A stretch of DNA of 64,000 nucleotides from Thuidium tamariscinum (taxonomy: Eukaryota; Streptophyta; Bryopsida; Hypnales; Thuidiaceae), in assembly GCA_947034885.2 (NCBI GenBank), contig OX344752.2, positions 26,664,386 through 26,728,385 on the forward strand. Direction: 5' to 3'. Position numbers and translations under genes: made by a program. Positions 1 to 12,414 of the stretch are shown here, in pieces (position 1 is the first letter of the stretch; every line of letters starts with the position of its first letter). The notes under the pieces are model-generated. The model ran no database searches, was not told where the DNA came from, and saw only the letters and a list, made by a program, of their open reading frames with translations.

Positions 1-632
1 TGTACAGCAGCTGAAAATCCTCTTATGTGTGATAACACAAGCAAAGAAGTGGATGCTTCTAGGGAACTAGCAACTATCAACCCCTTCTTTTCCCCTCAAA
101 TATAATCTCTAGTAGTCTAGCACAAACTTCTAGCGTGGACTTCTTGCATGGATAGCTTGAGATGTTCTAACCGCAAGGTTCATTCCTTCTTGAATTTTTG
201 TATATATTTGCTTCTATCTTTGTGAATGCACATTTTATTATTTACCTCATATATAGATTATATAATTTATTCCAAATCTAACCTTCACGTAAGATCAATG
301 TATAGGAAGAACTGGTAGTCAATTCAAAATTAGTTGGTGGAATTGGGAAAAAATCTGGTTGCAATTTGGAAACATGGACAAAAAATTGGTGAAAAAATCC
401 AGAATTTTTACTTTTGAGTGTGAAATAGAGGAAATAACCGGACTCCAAGCTTGAAAAAACGGTTCAATTTGGGACTGATGAGAGGAAAATAGCCGGTAAA
501 AACTCCAAAAAATAATCCCCAAATTAAAAAATAATTTGACTGACGAGGCTGAATTTTCTGGCAGGGCTGGGGTTTACGAGGTTCTGACAGTGCATCACTT
601 GGCCACGTGACCGAGGATTTGTTTCTGAAAAG

Positions 633-734
633 TGACGTCACCAACATGTTGTGTGACGTCACTAATTTCAGTTCGTTGAACGAATATCAGCTTTAATTTA
701 AATCATTTTTGTATTGGAAAAAAAGGTGACGTCA
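633..734. promoter_or_regulatory. Cluster of TGACGTCA palindromes
   Basis: The perfect palindrome TGACGTCA occurs at 633-640, 654-661 and 727-734, with a CCACGTGA G-box-like site at 602-609. TGACGTCA is the classic binding core of bZIP factors of the TGA/CREB type. No gene starts nearby, so this may be a relic transposon promoter or chance. The binding role is inference. Confidence 0.3.
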
Positions 735-800
735 TCGTTCAGTTCATGCAATAAATTTGTTTGTGTTTCTTAATTGTCTCTGACTCTCCGTCCTTTTGGA

Positions 801-1050
801 TAAATCCTACCATCGAAGGTGGGCCCAGCAGGTGGATTTTACCACGGGGAAAATGCAGGAATTTTTTTATTTTTGCAAATTTATTTTTTGCAAATTCTGA
901 ATTCATATTTGCAATTAGAGACCCCAAATTAGGATAGAGAGGTTTTAGAATATATCGTAGATATGGCCCCAAATAGGGAGGTTTTTTTTCACTTTTATCC
1001 AGAGAATCCAAAATTTATCCTACTAGGCTCACCTTCAATGGTAGGATTTA
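801..1050. mobile_element. MITE candidate with about 24-bp terminal inverted repeats and TA flanks
   Basis: The left end AATCCTACCATCGAAGGTGG (from 803) is matched in inverted orientation just before 1049, with about two mismatches over roughly 24 bp. TA dinucleotides sit immediately outside both ends (801-802 and 1049-1050). TA target duplications are typical of Tc1/mariner-type MITEs. The 250-bp interior has no coding potential. Assignment to the mariner superfamily is inference. Confidence 0.5.
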
Positions 1051-1659
1051 ACGTCCAATGAGACCATGGCATTGACTATGGGTTTTGTTTTTGTTTTTGA
1101 CACAAATGAAATAGAATTTTGTTGCAAAGGGAAGAAATTCAAATCCACTTGCCATGCGTAGCCAAAAGTACAAGACATCAACTATAGGTTTTGATTTTAT
1201 GTTTCCAAATCTTATCTATGACTCTATTTACATTGTACGACAAATATGTACAGTACAAACCTTTGCTTGTTCATGGGGGGCGACCTGGATGGAATTCTGT
1301 TTGGTTGAGGGGGAAGGGGTGCTTGAGTAATCCCTTCTTTGACAACGGGGTCCATCCCAAGCGAACCTCTACCTTATTTTTATTTTTATTTTTATATCAT
1401 TATTATTATTATTTTGGCTTTGTCCTTTGCACAAAGACTACAGCATCAATATTTCATCAACTTTGTTTTTTAAATTCCAAATCTCATCTACAATCGCATT
1501 CACATTGCAAAACATGCTTGGAGATGAGTTGAAATGCTAGGAAACAAAGTCCATGTACCTAATTTGATAAACTAGCATTTCTACTAGATTAAAAAAGGAT
1601 ATTTTTTTGATTTATTGCAAAAAATCTCACTTAGTGTAAATAATGTAAGATGTTGAAGC

Positions 1660-1915
1660 TATGCAAGTTTAACCTATATAAGTCTAAGTAACCTATTTAA
1701 GTCTACCCTTTGTAAATATAACCTATTCAATTCTAATGTCTCTAAGTCTAATCTATACAATTCTAACCTTTGTAAGTTTAAACCATCCAACTCTAATCTC
1801 TATAAGTCTAACTTATGCAGCTTTAATCTATGTAAGTTTAACTTGTGCAACCTAACATATGTAAATATAACTATCTAATCCATATTAATATAACCTATGT
1901 TAGTCTAAACTATTC
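1660..1915. repeat. Degenerate tandem repeat of about 16-nt units
   Basis: About 255 bp consist of loosely repeated units resembling TAACCTATATAAGTCT, each altered by substitutions and 1-2 nt indels (for example AACCTTTGTAAGTTTA and TAATCTATACAATTCT). It looks like an old, strongly diverged minisatellite. No coding function is apparent. Confidence 0.55.
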
Positions 1916-2114
1916 ATAGAACTCTATACAACTCATGACCTTGATAGTACTTGCACTCATCAACTTTGATTTTTGAGAATCCAAATCCTATCTACAACCA
2001 CATTCATATTGCACAACACCAACAAGTTTAGGGATGTGGGAGTTGGAATTCCACAAAACAAAGTGCATGTAGGTCAAACCTCTGTCAAAGACATTTTTAA
2101 TCTTTTTATGATAA

Positions 2115-2199
2115 AATTTTGAAGATGAATAGTTGTCCTACTAGAAAGATTTTTTGTCATCCATTGGCTATCCAAAATGTCTTTGTCTATGTTTAAAGG
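2115..2199 (+). mobile_element. Partial piggyBac-like 222-bp MITE (3' part)
   Basis: This segment matches the 3' third of the 61515-61735 element (GATGAATAGTT, GATTTTTTGTCA, ending TTTAAAGG) and is followed by TTAA at 2200-2203. The 5' part is not recognisable. Confidence 0.45.
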
Positions 2200-2984
2200 T
2201 TAAATATTTTATTTTATTTTTTCCTTTGTTCAACATTTACTATCAATGTCAACAAATTTACAATGTCACCTACCTAGGATAGAGACTTATAGACATCATG
2301 TCCTTATTTTGTTTTTACATCGTTCGTGCAATATTGAATTCAGTCATTTGCATCATTTGTATAGTAAGTCAATAAGGAGGTAGCTTGGCAACTATGTTTA
2401 AATGCATCTAAATATGCAATCCAGCGTGATTGTACCAATCAACCATTTTCTTTTAGTTTTTGAGAAAGTACCAAAATGACAATCACTTAAAATTTGGTGA
2501 AGCAATATATCTTTAAGGTAGACAAGTCTATTACCACCCTAGGTTGGAGTTTGACTATCTTTGGATCAATTCCAAGATGGGCACATATTTTTCAGAGGTT
2601 TGCGCTTGTTTCATAAATCAAACCCTAGTGGAATTATAATTTTCTGATCAAAATTGTAATTTCTATAAATTTTTGAAGTTGTAAAATTTTTAATTACAAA
2701 ACCAAACATGCACTAGGGTCCTAAACAACTCGTAAACATCTTGTAATCACCTAATCAGGTATTAGACATTCTTTGTTAAGGAATGATACATGATCCCAAT
2801 ACTAATTGAAAAATCAGAATTCAAATCAATAGAAAACTGTTGATCTTTTTCTATTGATTTGGTTGCGTTGATCATCAACAAAAATCAATGCAAAAGTGTT
2901 GATCCTTTTCTTGTTTTGGTCAAATTAAAAAATTAAAATTAAAAAATTTTCAAATTTTTGTTGCGCAATATATTCAAACAGCAG

Positions 2985-3104
2985 AAAAAATTATAAGCCC
3001 TGCTCGGCAACTTCAAGCAACCATTAGATGTCAACCATAAGGTTTGAATTCGGAACCTCCTACTCACAAACACTTGACTTAAACCACTACACCACCACTC
3101 ACCT
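2985..3104 (-). mobile_element. tRNA-derived SINE (head region)
   Basis: Read on the minus strand, the sequence begins GAGTGGTGGTGTAGTGG, a plant SINE head with an RNA polymerase III A-box (TGGTGTAGTGG, plus positions 3084-3094). It is followed by GAGTAGGAGG and a B-box-like GAATTCAAACC (plus 3041-3051). A-to-B spacing is about 40-55 nt. The segment cannot fold as a complete functional tRNA, so it is called a SINE head. The 3' limit is uncertain. Confidence 0.6.
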
Positions 3105-6100
3105 TTGATGTAGAATGGTTGGAAGATTAGTTTACTTATATACTTACTACTTATATTTATTAGATTTAGCAAACTTTGGAGGTCATTTTTACATAGAAAA
3201 TTAAATTTTTTCAAAAATCTTTGGACTAAAAAAAGTTGTGGAATCAAATTAACTTTCACTTCCAAAAATTGTTTTAAGATTTTGAACTCTAATCAAAAGT
3301 TATGCACAAAATTCAAAGTAGATGTTTGAAAATGTCTACAAAATTTCCCTTCCAACCTCTCTCTGAAATTTGTCCATAACTTTTTACTACAGTCTTAAAA
3401 TGTAAAACGGATTTTTGGAGATGAAATAAAACTTGGTTCTCCAACTTTTCTAAGTTCAAAAGTTTTTGAAAAAATATATTTTACTATGTCCAAATGACTA
3501 CCAAAGTCTGCTAAACTAAGAAAATCATTGAATTGTAAAGGGTTTAGGGTAAATAAATATTTTTTCATTTGTAATAGAATTTCAATTTTTTTATTTTAAT
3601 TTCAACATTTCTCAAATGGAGAAATGTTATTTCAAATTCTTGTAAAATAAAAGTCTATGCTTGTATATATTTCAAAATTTGGTCTTATCTTAATAATCTA
3701 GTTCAAAGTATGTAGTATGAAGAATTTTGACCAATTAATTGAATCTACTTGTTATAATTATCCAAACTGCTTATAAATCAAAAGAAAAGACCTTTTAAGA
3801 CAAAAAATTTCAATCACAAATTGAATTAATTGGGTTAGAACTCTTTGGGCATTGTATTTGAAGTGAACACAACTTTGGTAAAAATTTCACAAACTAAGAT
3901 ATATCCAACAAAAATTGCACCAAAAAGGACCTACCCAAAAGTTGAAAATAGCTTGAAATCATGATTACAAATTTTAAGGTTCATCAATTAATCAACATCA
4001 ATGTGCCAACGTTGACTTTTTGCTATATTATTAGAGCATTCCAAATTATTCTAAAATTCTTGTTGATGTAATTTAAGTAGAATCCAAAGATTCCAAAAAA
4101 TTATTAAAAAAATTTAGAAGATGCTACAAACTTTTGTTACATTCCATTCCATTAGATTCTAAGAAGATTTCTAAAAGATTTCAAAAGAGTAGTCATTGCA
4201 CTACTCCAATCAATAGAAAGTAAGTAGCTAGTCTGTTGATGCTTACAAACAGTCATTGTAATGCCCTATACCTAGAAAACATCAAAAAATAACTAAAATT
4301 AGTTGATTTTTTGTTGATTTGGACAGGATTTTCTACTAGTACAACTTGTAATAAAATTCTTCATTTTGTCATATAATGAAGGGGATTTGGGAGGAAGGAA
4401 GAAAAGTGGTCGAAATAGTAAGTGATGAAATTGGATTGGGAATTGGATTGCAAATAGTTATGGACTCATCTACCTTACATCCATCCATCTTAAGGACCAA
4501 AAATACTTTTTCAATCATATTCATACACTTTTTTTTAATTCAAATTTTGTGATTTCATCTATATTTTGAATAGGAATGGAAATTTTATGGAAAAAAAAGA
4601 TTATCATAATCCAACAAAAAGTAAACATTTATTTTGAAATGGTGTAATTTGGCACCATGGTGCCCTTCAAAATGATTGATTTTAATAATCAAATTGTCAA
4701 AGATTTTGTTGAATCTTGTTAGAAGTGAAAACTAAGAAGTTTCTTCTTATTTTTTCTAATTTTTTTTCTGAAGACAATAGATTAATAAAGTAAAAAATTT
4801 TAATTTGTTGAAAGTAGGTGAACCTAATGTTGACCAAAATTAAATATGAATATACATTTTAAACAAGAATATGTAATGGCAATTTCATAAAGGGATCAAG
4901 ATTAGGTGTTAGTTACTTTATCAAAATCCATTATTACCATTGGTATTTTCTACTTGTTGCAATTACTCAAAAACAATTTTGAAATTGGATAAAAGAATCA
5001 AATGAATGGTGAATGTTTCTTTAGGAGTAGAAAAAAAGACTTACTAAAGAAATGGATGTAGAGCACTTTGCCTTTCAAAAACTAGAGCAATGTTCACTTT
5101 TAAATTTTGTATAAACAAAGCACTACATGTTGTTACTTGGATCATTTGTGAGTCATGCACAAATATCATGATTGATGTTGAATTTTTTTGATAAAGACCA
5201 CTATGGTGGATTCACAAAATGTGAATGGCACTTGTTCAATAACTTCTCCCAATGTGTTCATCTACCATCAATTTATTGTATTTCCTTTAAACATTTAGAA
5301 TTGTCATTTCAAATTTTGATATATAGTTGGTATTGATATTTATATAGTACTAATGAACGGTTCTAATACCTCAATTTATAGCACTATGCCACTACACGAA
5401 TATTGCCCTAACTTAACTTGCTTTGAGAATCCAATGATTTTATATTATCATTTTTTATTTTATGAAAATATTATAAAACCTCTAAAATACTTAGATAGAA
5501 TATATAGATTTTCTTAATAATTATATAAAATCTCTTTAAAACTTACTAGAATGATAAGATATGATTAAATATTCTAATTTTAAAATTGTAGAATATCCAA
5601 AATACGTATCTAAGAAACCTACATCAACAAAAATAATGGTTGTTGTATTCAAGTGTAGACCTTAATTAGGATTGTTATGTCAATGGACGTATATTTATCT
5701 AATTTGAAACCTTTGCTCCAATTGCAATAAAAATGTAGGCCAATATAATTGCAAGATCCTATATACTTTGAATTGAAATAGGTATAATAATGGATGCAAT
5801 CTATAGATTATATTTTACAACCATTGTTTGAGAGTTGTCGATAAATTATTATTCTAAGTTGTATTTTATAATATATCTTTACAAGTTTGGAAATTTGGAT
5901 TTTTTTGGATTCAAAAGGGATTAAATTTAATTTATACTATAATTATTCTCACTATAACCATCTTTTATCTACATTGTCTATATTGTATTTTAAGAAAATA
6001 ATTTGATGATGAAATAGACCAAAATCAATTTCAATAAAGAATATTTTAGCCTAAATGATCTTTAAAGTCAAAACTATATTTTTAGTGATTTGGCAGATAT

Positions 6101-8376
6101 CTATCTTCTATAATCAAGGAATAAATTAACCTTCTAGAAGATTTAATTTCTATGAAATTTCAATAATTTAAAAGAAAGTCACTTTTTGTTTTGTTTATAC
6201 ACCCTTACTTAGGCATTTTTTTTGAAGGTTTAAAGACATCCATATAACTTATTTCCTTTTTAAAGTGTAAAGTTTTCCAATCTAGTTTGCAAACAAAATT
6301 TGAATTATAGGGTTCCAAAGGTTGATTAAGATACATCGTCAAAATTTTGTCCTATTGCAAGAATGCAGACTACAAAATCTACAATTTGCACTTTCGATCC
6401 TTATACATATAATACATTTAGATCCAATGCTAATAAAAAAATAAGACCCTACAATGACAAGTTCATTAAAAATGAATTAAAATTGAATTATAATCAAATT
6501 TTTAGAATGCATTGTGTTTTTTTTTTGCAAATTTAGGCCTAATTATTTGTCAAATTTTGAAACAAAAAGTTTTAGAAGTTAATATTTGTAGTATAGATTT
6601 CAAAACTCTTTTTCACAAATTATATAATTCAAAGAATATTGAGATATTTTTCATTAGAATCCAACTATTTGAATTCAAAATATAGCCCTTCAAAAATAAT
6701 ATCCATAGATTAGTTGTTTACACTTTTAAAAATTCATTATAATAAAACATAACATATTACATATTATGCTAATGGGAAAATAATTAACATGAAACCACTA
6801 ATATTCAAATTTTGAAGGAACTTCAATTTTGAATTTTGAATTTTTACAATTTCATTGATAAATTGCACTTTTAGACTAAATTAATTCATCTTGAAAACAC
6901 CTACAATTTGAAAGTTATTCATTTTATATGATTATAAAATTTACGTTATACCGGACTACCGGAGTAATATATCTTAACATACCTTAAAATTTTGTAAAAC
7001 ATTTTCTTAAGTTAAGCCCTTGGTCTTTAAATGGATAATATTAATATCTTAAAGACAATTGATAAAGTAATCCAAATTTCAAAAGTTACAAAGATGTATT
7101 ATAAAAACGAATTTTAAGAAAAAATTTCTAATGATGACTTTCAAATAGAAGTTGAATACTATGATCCATCTATTGCATCCATTTCATTTATGATTCTATT
7201 ACACTATAATAGAATATTTATGAATTAAATGAAAAATTTGAACATTTCTCTTTAAAATGAGAGTAATTGAGCATTATTACTTTGCACAAGAATTTTCTCC
7301 CTTCAAATTACACTAATTTTATTTACTTTTTAAAGTTGCTTTTCAATCACTTTTTGAACTAAAAAAGCTATTCCTTGAATAGCAATGTATTGATATGCTT
7401 TTAGAGTAGAGTATTTGCAAAATAAAGTCTTAACAATGCAAGAAAGGGCAACTCTTTTTTGTCGGTAGAATTTTGCCAAAACTATAATTTCTATACTTAA
7501 TATTGGGAGTACTATTAATATTATGAAACAAAAAAATCTTTGCCATTAATAGGAAAAATCAATGGCTATAAGTATGTTGTGAGTGCTATGACTACTTGAA
7601 GTACTAAAACAATACAATGTAGAAAAAAAAAAGTTAGCTTGTCACAAAAACATAAATACATGAATGTATAAGTTAACAATAAATAAAAAATCATAGAAAA
7701 TCCCCCTAAAAATTGGTATGTTGGAAGGATTTGACAGTGATTAGATTTCACCCAAAAAGTTAAATTGAAACCATCTTCAAAATTCACAAGTGTGCATGCA
7801 AGGGCGCCCTATTTGCACTAATACCAAGGCTATAATGTATAGAAAAGTCGTTGGACATCCATGGTCAATTAATTAGCCCCCTTCCCTCTCTCAAAAAATT
7901 TACAGGCCATTGATTGTTTTTAAAATTTATAGGCCACATAGATTGTCAGATTATAACATTTTTATTAGTGTTGAAAAAAGATGCTAAATTTGTTCTAAAA
8001 ACACAATCAAAGGTCAATTTCAATTTCTAAATCTACTCAAGTGAAACATTCTAAACTATAAAGTGATCCAAAACCAATACAAAAACACTTTCATTTGGGG
8101 CAAAAAATATCATTCAAGTGACTCACTATATATACAACTTGACTTTGAGATGTCCAAATATTAAAAAAAAATTGCAAAAAACACATTCAAGGCTGAACTT
8201 CCTCCTACTAAAACGCTTCTTAGTTACTCTTAACTTTTTGGCTTTACATGAGATTTTAACCACACAAACTAGACTTATATGTGCAACTTTCTCCAAAATA
8301 TAAATTGAATTGGACACTATGTGAAAAAGAAATAAGTCACAAAAAAATTGATTGTAACAAAACAATGTTGAGATTT

Positions 8377-8759
8377 TGTCACGGACGTGCCATACCAGAC
8401 TTCATCGACACTCTACGAATTCCTGTGAGACCTATAATGGTATAGTATTAGTGGTTAGTAGTTTAGAGTAACTTCTAGAAGGTGCTTCCTAAGGTCTCTA
8501 GGACCTTACTCTAGAAGTTTCCAGAAGTCTAGTATAAGTAGAGAGTTGAGGGCCGTTGCTCCTCACTCTCTTCAACACCAGTTGTATTCCAGTCTTGTAT
8601 TGACTTCCTGTTATCAATACATTTTCTAGTTTTCTCACTTTGAGTTGTAGTTTGAGTGACTTGTGAAGAATTCCCTCACTTCTAGTCCAATCTTGTCCTT
8701 GTTTGAGGTTTCCTCTCAATCTTGATCTTGGTTCCATCCAAGAGTTGCCATCCGCAACA
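8377..8759 (+). repeat. 5' LTR of the chromovirus
   Basis: Starts TGTCACGGACGTG and ends CCGCAACA, giving TG...CA termini over 383 bp. It contains a TATA-like AGTATAAGTAG near 8531. It is preceded by the GATTT target duplication. Confidence 0.92.
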
Positions 8760-8788
8760 GTTTGAAGAGAGTACTTTCTTAGTCTTTC

Positions 8789-8800
8789 TTGATATCAGAG
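8789..8800 (+). promoter_or_regulatory. Primer-binding-site-like sequence
   Basis: TTGATATCAGAG resembles the TGGTATCAGAG complement of the initiator-methionine tRNA 3' end used by many plant LTR elements. It lies about 30 nt inside the 5' LTR, further than usual, and has two mismatches, so the call is tentative. Confidence 0.4.
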
Positions 8801-9152
8801 TCCATTCTTGGAAGATAGAATGTGGATTACCCTTCTTCTCCAACAAGTCGAGACGCCTTAGAGGTTGTGGATTACCCACTTCTAAGCTGGTATTTTTCCT
8901 ACAGTCATCTTCCATGAGAGATAGTATATGGACTTGAATCGTCATCATATTTCGTCAAGTCCAGTTGTTTTAGAAGTACAATTCCTCTTTAAACCAAAGA
9001 CTAAACTCAGAGATATCATCGTTCGATATAGAAGCGAGGAGTTCTATCTGAATTTTTTGAGGTCTTCACTTCCGATAATCATCCCAAGAGTACACGACGC
9101 GAAGATCTGCTACTTTATTTATTTGTGAGCTTCTAAGCGTATCGAATTCAAG

Positions 9153-10172
9153 ATGGGTGACGTTTTCAACCTCCAAATGGATGACATTCCCAACTTCCAA
9201 ATACACGATGTGATTGCCGTACTGCAACAACTACAACAAGAAAATGCTAACCTACGAAATGCCATGGAGCAACTCCAAGCTATTCACACTCCAATTCAAG
9301 TTTCAGCTCCTGCACCAAATCCAGTCCCGCGAGCGGTACAAGCGCCAAAAGAACCTCGAATAAGTCTGCTAGAGAAGTTTGACGGAGATCAGACGAAACT
9401 TCGAGATTTTGTCAATCAAGTTCGACTTATTTTCTGTCTTCAACCACACAGATACTCAACAGAAGAAACAAAAATCGGACTCACTGGAATGCTGCTCGCC
9501 GGAACTACATTATCTTGGTTTTCGTCATTATTGGAGAAGGATTCTCCGCTTCTCGCAAACCTTAATCAATTCTTGGAAGAATTCAACAAAACGTTTGGAG
9601 AAAGAGATCGAACTCTTATAATAACAACAAAACTTCGAACGCTCCAACAACGATCGCGCCCAGCTTCAGCATACGTTGCAAAATTCCAACAATTTACTTG
9701 TGACCTCAATTGGAACGATACGGCTCTCATCACCATGTTTCGATGGGGACTCCGCGATGATATCAAAACTTTGTTGTTGAATTTGCCTAAACCAACAACT
9801 TTGTCAGAAGCCATTACTCAAGCAATCGACTGCGACACCCGACTGTTCGAGCAACGACAAGAGCGACGATTGCTCTTCGGATCATATCAAGCAGATTACG
9901 CAGCTTCAGTCCGCCAAACATCTTCTAGTACTTCCACCACAGAGCCTATACAAATCGATACTTCGAGGGTTAAGAAGTTAACCGAAGAAGAGAAAGAGCG
10001 ACGTCGTAGGGAGCACTTGTGTTTATATTGTGGAGGCAAGGATTACGCCGTGAAGAACTACCCTGTGAAAATTCAGGGACCAAAACCGTACAAATTTCGG
10101 AGCACGTCAAATAGTTTGGAGACAAGACACAATGAAAACGAATCGGAAAACGACAACAACCAACCACATTAG
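9153..10172 (+). CDS. gag: Chromovirus gag with degenerate zinc knuckle
   Basis: A 339-residue open frame starts at ATG 9153. It has a short coiled-coil-like N-terminus (residues about 25-50), a retrotransposon Gag capsid region (about 70-220, including LREFVNQVR-like helices and a W-F-SLL stretch), and a C-terminal basic region. The nucleocapsid CCHC knuckle at about residues 287-300 reads CLYCGGKDYAVKNYP. The two cysteines remain, but the expected His and last Cys are Tyr, so zinc binding is probably lost. The frame ends before the protease, which continues in a different phase. Gag would package element RNA into cytoplasmic particles; this copy is probably inactive. Confidence 0.85.
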   Translation: MGDVFNLQMDDIPNFQIHDVIAVLQQLQQENANLRNAMEQLQAIHTPIQVSAPAPNPVPRAVQAPKEPRISLLEKFDGDQTKLRDFVNQVRLIFCLQPHRYSTEETKIGLTGMLLAGTTLSWFSSLLEKDSPLLANLNQFLEEFNKTFGERDRTLIITTKLRTLQQRSRPASAYVAKFQQFTCDLNWNDTALITMFRWGLRDDIKTLLLNLPKPTTLSEAITQAIDCDTRLFEQRQERRLLFGSYQADYAASVRQTSSSTSTTEPIQIDTSRVKKLTEEEKERRRREHLCLYCGGKDYAVKNYPVKIQGPKPYKFRSTSNSLETRHNENESENDNNQPH

Positions 10173-10177
10173 GGTCC

Positions 10178-10450
10178 GTGCGGCTGACAAGTGTTGCCAC
10201 ATCATCAAGTCCTATCTTATCTTCTGAACCTTCTCATTGTTTTAATATCCTGCTTAAAATAGATTTTCATCTACATAGCATAAAGGTTAAAGCCTTGTTA
10301 GATTCTGGAGCCTCTGCTTGTTTCATTGATAGAGACCTTGTAAAACGTCATAATCTTTCTATAGTCCGTAAGAAATACCCTGTGGCGGTAGAGGTTATCG
10401 ATGGTAGACCCTTGATTTCAGGAGATGTCTTCATGAGACTAAACCCTTAG
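10178..10450 (+). pseudogene. Chromovirus aspartic protease fragment
   Basis: The frame contains the retropepsin active-site motif LLDSGASACFI at about residues 40-50, followed by the usual downstream region (V-x-V-I-D-G). It stops at 10448-10450, but homologous protein resumes in the +1-related phase from about 10425 (HETKPLDI, then LGLFWLEM), so an indel near 10425-10440 breaks the polyprotein. The protease would cleave Gag-Pol. Confidence 0.8.
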
Positions 10451-12414
10451 ACATTATCTTAGAAGGGCACCGAAGTACTATCGTATTCAATATTATTAGT
10501 TCTCCTTCTAATCCTCTCGTCTTAGGTCTCTTTTGGTTAGAGATGATCAATCCGGATATAGATTGGAAAAAGCGAAAGCTAACATGTCAAACCATAGTTT
10601 CTCATGTTTTGTCTAAACACTCTAGAACTATTCCAAAACCACGTTCTCTCCAAATCCAAGAGTCCAAGGTCAAAGTTCGGTTGATGGTCGGTGCCCGAGC
10701 GTTTATGAGAGCTGCCAAGAAAGGGAATATATTTGCGATTTACGCAACCCCGACATCTCAACCCATTCAAGAATCAACCAAGTTACCAGCAGAATACGAG
10801 GAGTATCGAGACGTATTTGAAAAGAAGAACGCTGATACACTTCCTCAACATTGACCATATGATTGTGGCATCGAACTCCAAGAAGGTGCGCAACCTCCAT
10901 TTCGTCCAATCTACAGTCTTTCCCAAAACGAGCTTGCTGCATTACGAGATTACCTTGATGAAAATCTGGCAAAGAACTTCATCCGACATTCTAAGTCACC
11001 TGCTAGAGCTCCCATCCTATTTGTCAAGAAGAAAGATGGCTCCCTTCGGATGTGCGTGGACTATCGTGGACTAAACAAGGTCACAATCAAGAACCGATAT
11101 CCATTGCCTCTTATCTTAGGACTTCTTGAACAACTTCGGCAAGCAAAGATTTACACCAAGATCGATCTTTGTGGAGCGTACAACCTAGTACATATCAAAG
11201 AAGGTGATGAATGAAAGACAACATTCCGAACTAGGTATGGACACTTTGAATACAATGTCATGCCTTTTGGTCTTACCAACACACTTGCCATCTTCCAATA
11301 TTTGATGAATGATGTATTCCGAGAGTTTCTAGACGATTTTGTTGTCTGTTATCTCGACGACATATTGATTTTTTCCAAGAACGAAGAAGATCACATCAAG
11401 CATGTCCGACTGGTATTAGAGAAGCTACGCACTGTTGGACTATATGCCAAGATGGAGAAGTGCGTCTTCCACCAACCCCAAGTCGAATTCTTGGACTATA
11501 TCACATCTGGAGAGGGTCTATCTATGGATCCAAAGAAGATTCAAATAGTCATCGATTGGAAGAAACCGACTACCGTTCGAGATGTACAATGTTTCCTCGG
11601 TTTTGCAAACTTCTACCGAATCTTCATCCAAAACTATTCCAAGATTATTGCTCTGTTGACCCGATTGACTTGCAAAGACAAGCTTGAGTGGAATGATGAA
11701 GCAGACCAAGCATTTGAAGCCCTGAAGAAGGCGTTTACAACAGCGCCTATTTTGACGCATCCTGACTTTCAAAAACCGTTCTTTTTAGAAACGGATGCTT
11801 CTGACTTTGCCCTTGGAGCGGTCCTTTTACAACCTGAACAAGACGGACGCTTCCATCCTATCGCGTTTCACTCGCGAAAATTTATTGCTGCTGAGATCAA
11901 TTACAAGATACATGACAAGGAGCTCTTAGCCATTGTTGACTCGTTTCAAGAATGGCGTCATTTTCTCGAAGGAGCTCAACATCCAGTCACGGTCTACACC
12001 GATCACAAGAACCTTGAGTACTTCATGTCTGCCAAAGTATTGAATCGACGACAAGCCCGTTGGAGTATTTTGCTTTCGCGCTTCAACTTCGTCATCACGT
12101 ACCGTCCTCGTTCCCAGCAAATCCGGTCCGATGCTCTTTCCCGACGAGCATACCTTGCACCCAAGGAAGGAGATGCAGCTTATGACCAGCAAAAGACTAC
12201 CCTTATCAAGCCTCAACACCTTCAACTGAAGACCATGCGCACCACAACTTTGGTGGATGCATCTTTTCTTCAAGATATCCGAGTAAGTTTACAATCCGAT
12301 CCATTGGCCTTAAAATTCAAGAACAATGCTGACATCTCCAATTCTGGAGAATTTCCAAGTCCGGACTCTCAAGTCTCTAATTCAGAGGTTATAGATTCGG
12401 AATTCCCGAATTAA
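10444..12414 (+). pseudogene. pol: Chromovirus reverse transcriptase and RNase H, with in-frame stops
   Basis: A single reading phase carries the protease-RT linker, the RT domain ([22 protein letters not shown], catalytic CYLDDILIFS near 11350) and RNase H (ETDASDFALGAVL, HDKELLAI, VYTDHKNL, supplying the D-E-D residues). TGA stops interrupt it at 10852-10854 (where Arg CGA is expected) and 11212-11214 (where Trp TGG is expected). TAA closes it at 12412-12414. All are single transitions from the expected codon, which suggests decay of methylated DNA. The intact stretch 11260-12414 encodes the palm/thumb and RNase H. The product would copy element RNA into DNA. Confidence 0.92.

Larger units (their letters stand above)
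1..7931. other. Gene-free AT-rich intergenic region
   Basis: No convincing coding sequence was found. The open frames here are short, AT-rich and without recognisable motifs or splice structure. The region holds the MITE candidate at 801-1050, three TGACGTCA palindromes at 633-734, a degenerate tandem repeat at about 1660-1915, the 3' part of a piggyBac-like MITE ending at 2199, and a tRNA-derived SINE at about 2985-3104. A simple-sequence run of ATTTTT and ATT units lies at about 1375-1415. From 3.1 to 7.9 kb I see only AT-rich unique-looking DNA. Confidence 0.7.

Noticed and set aside
8126..8365. 79-codon minus-strand frame repeated at 17255-17494
   Set aside because: Part of the inverted-repeat arms. 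Lys/Phe-rich composition reflects AT-rich DNA, with no protein family.
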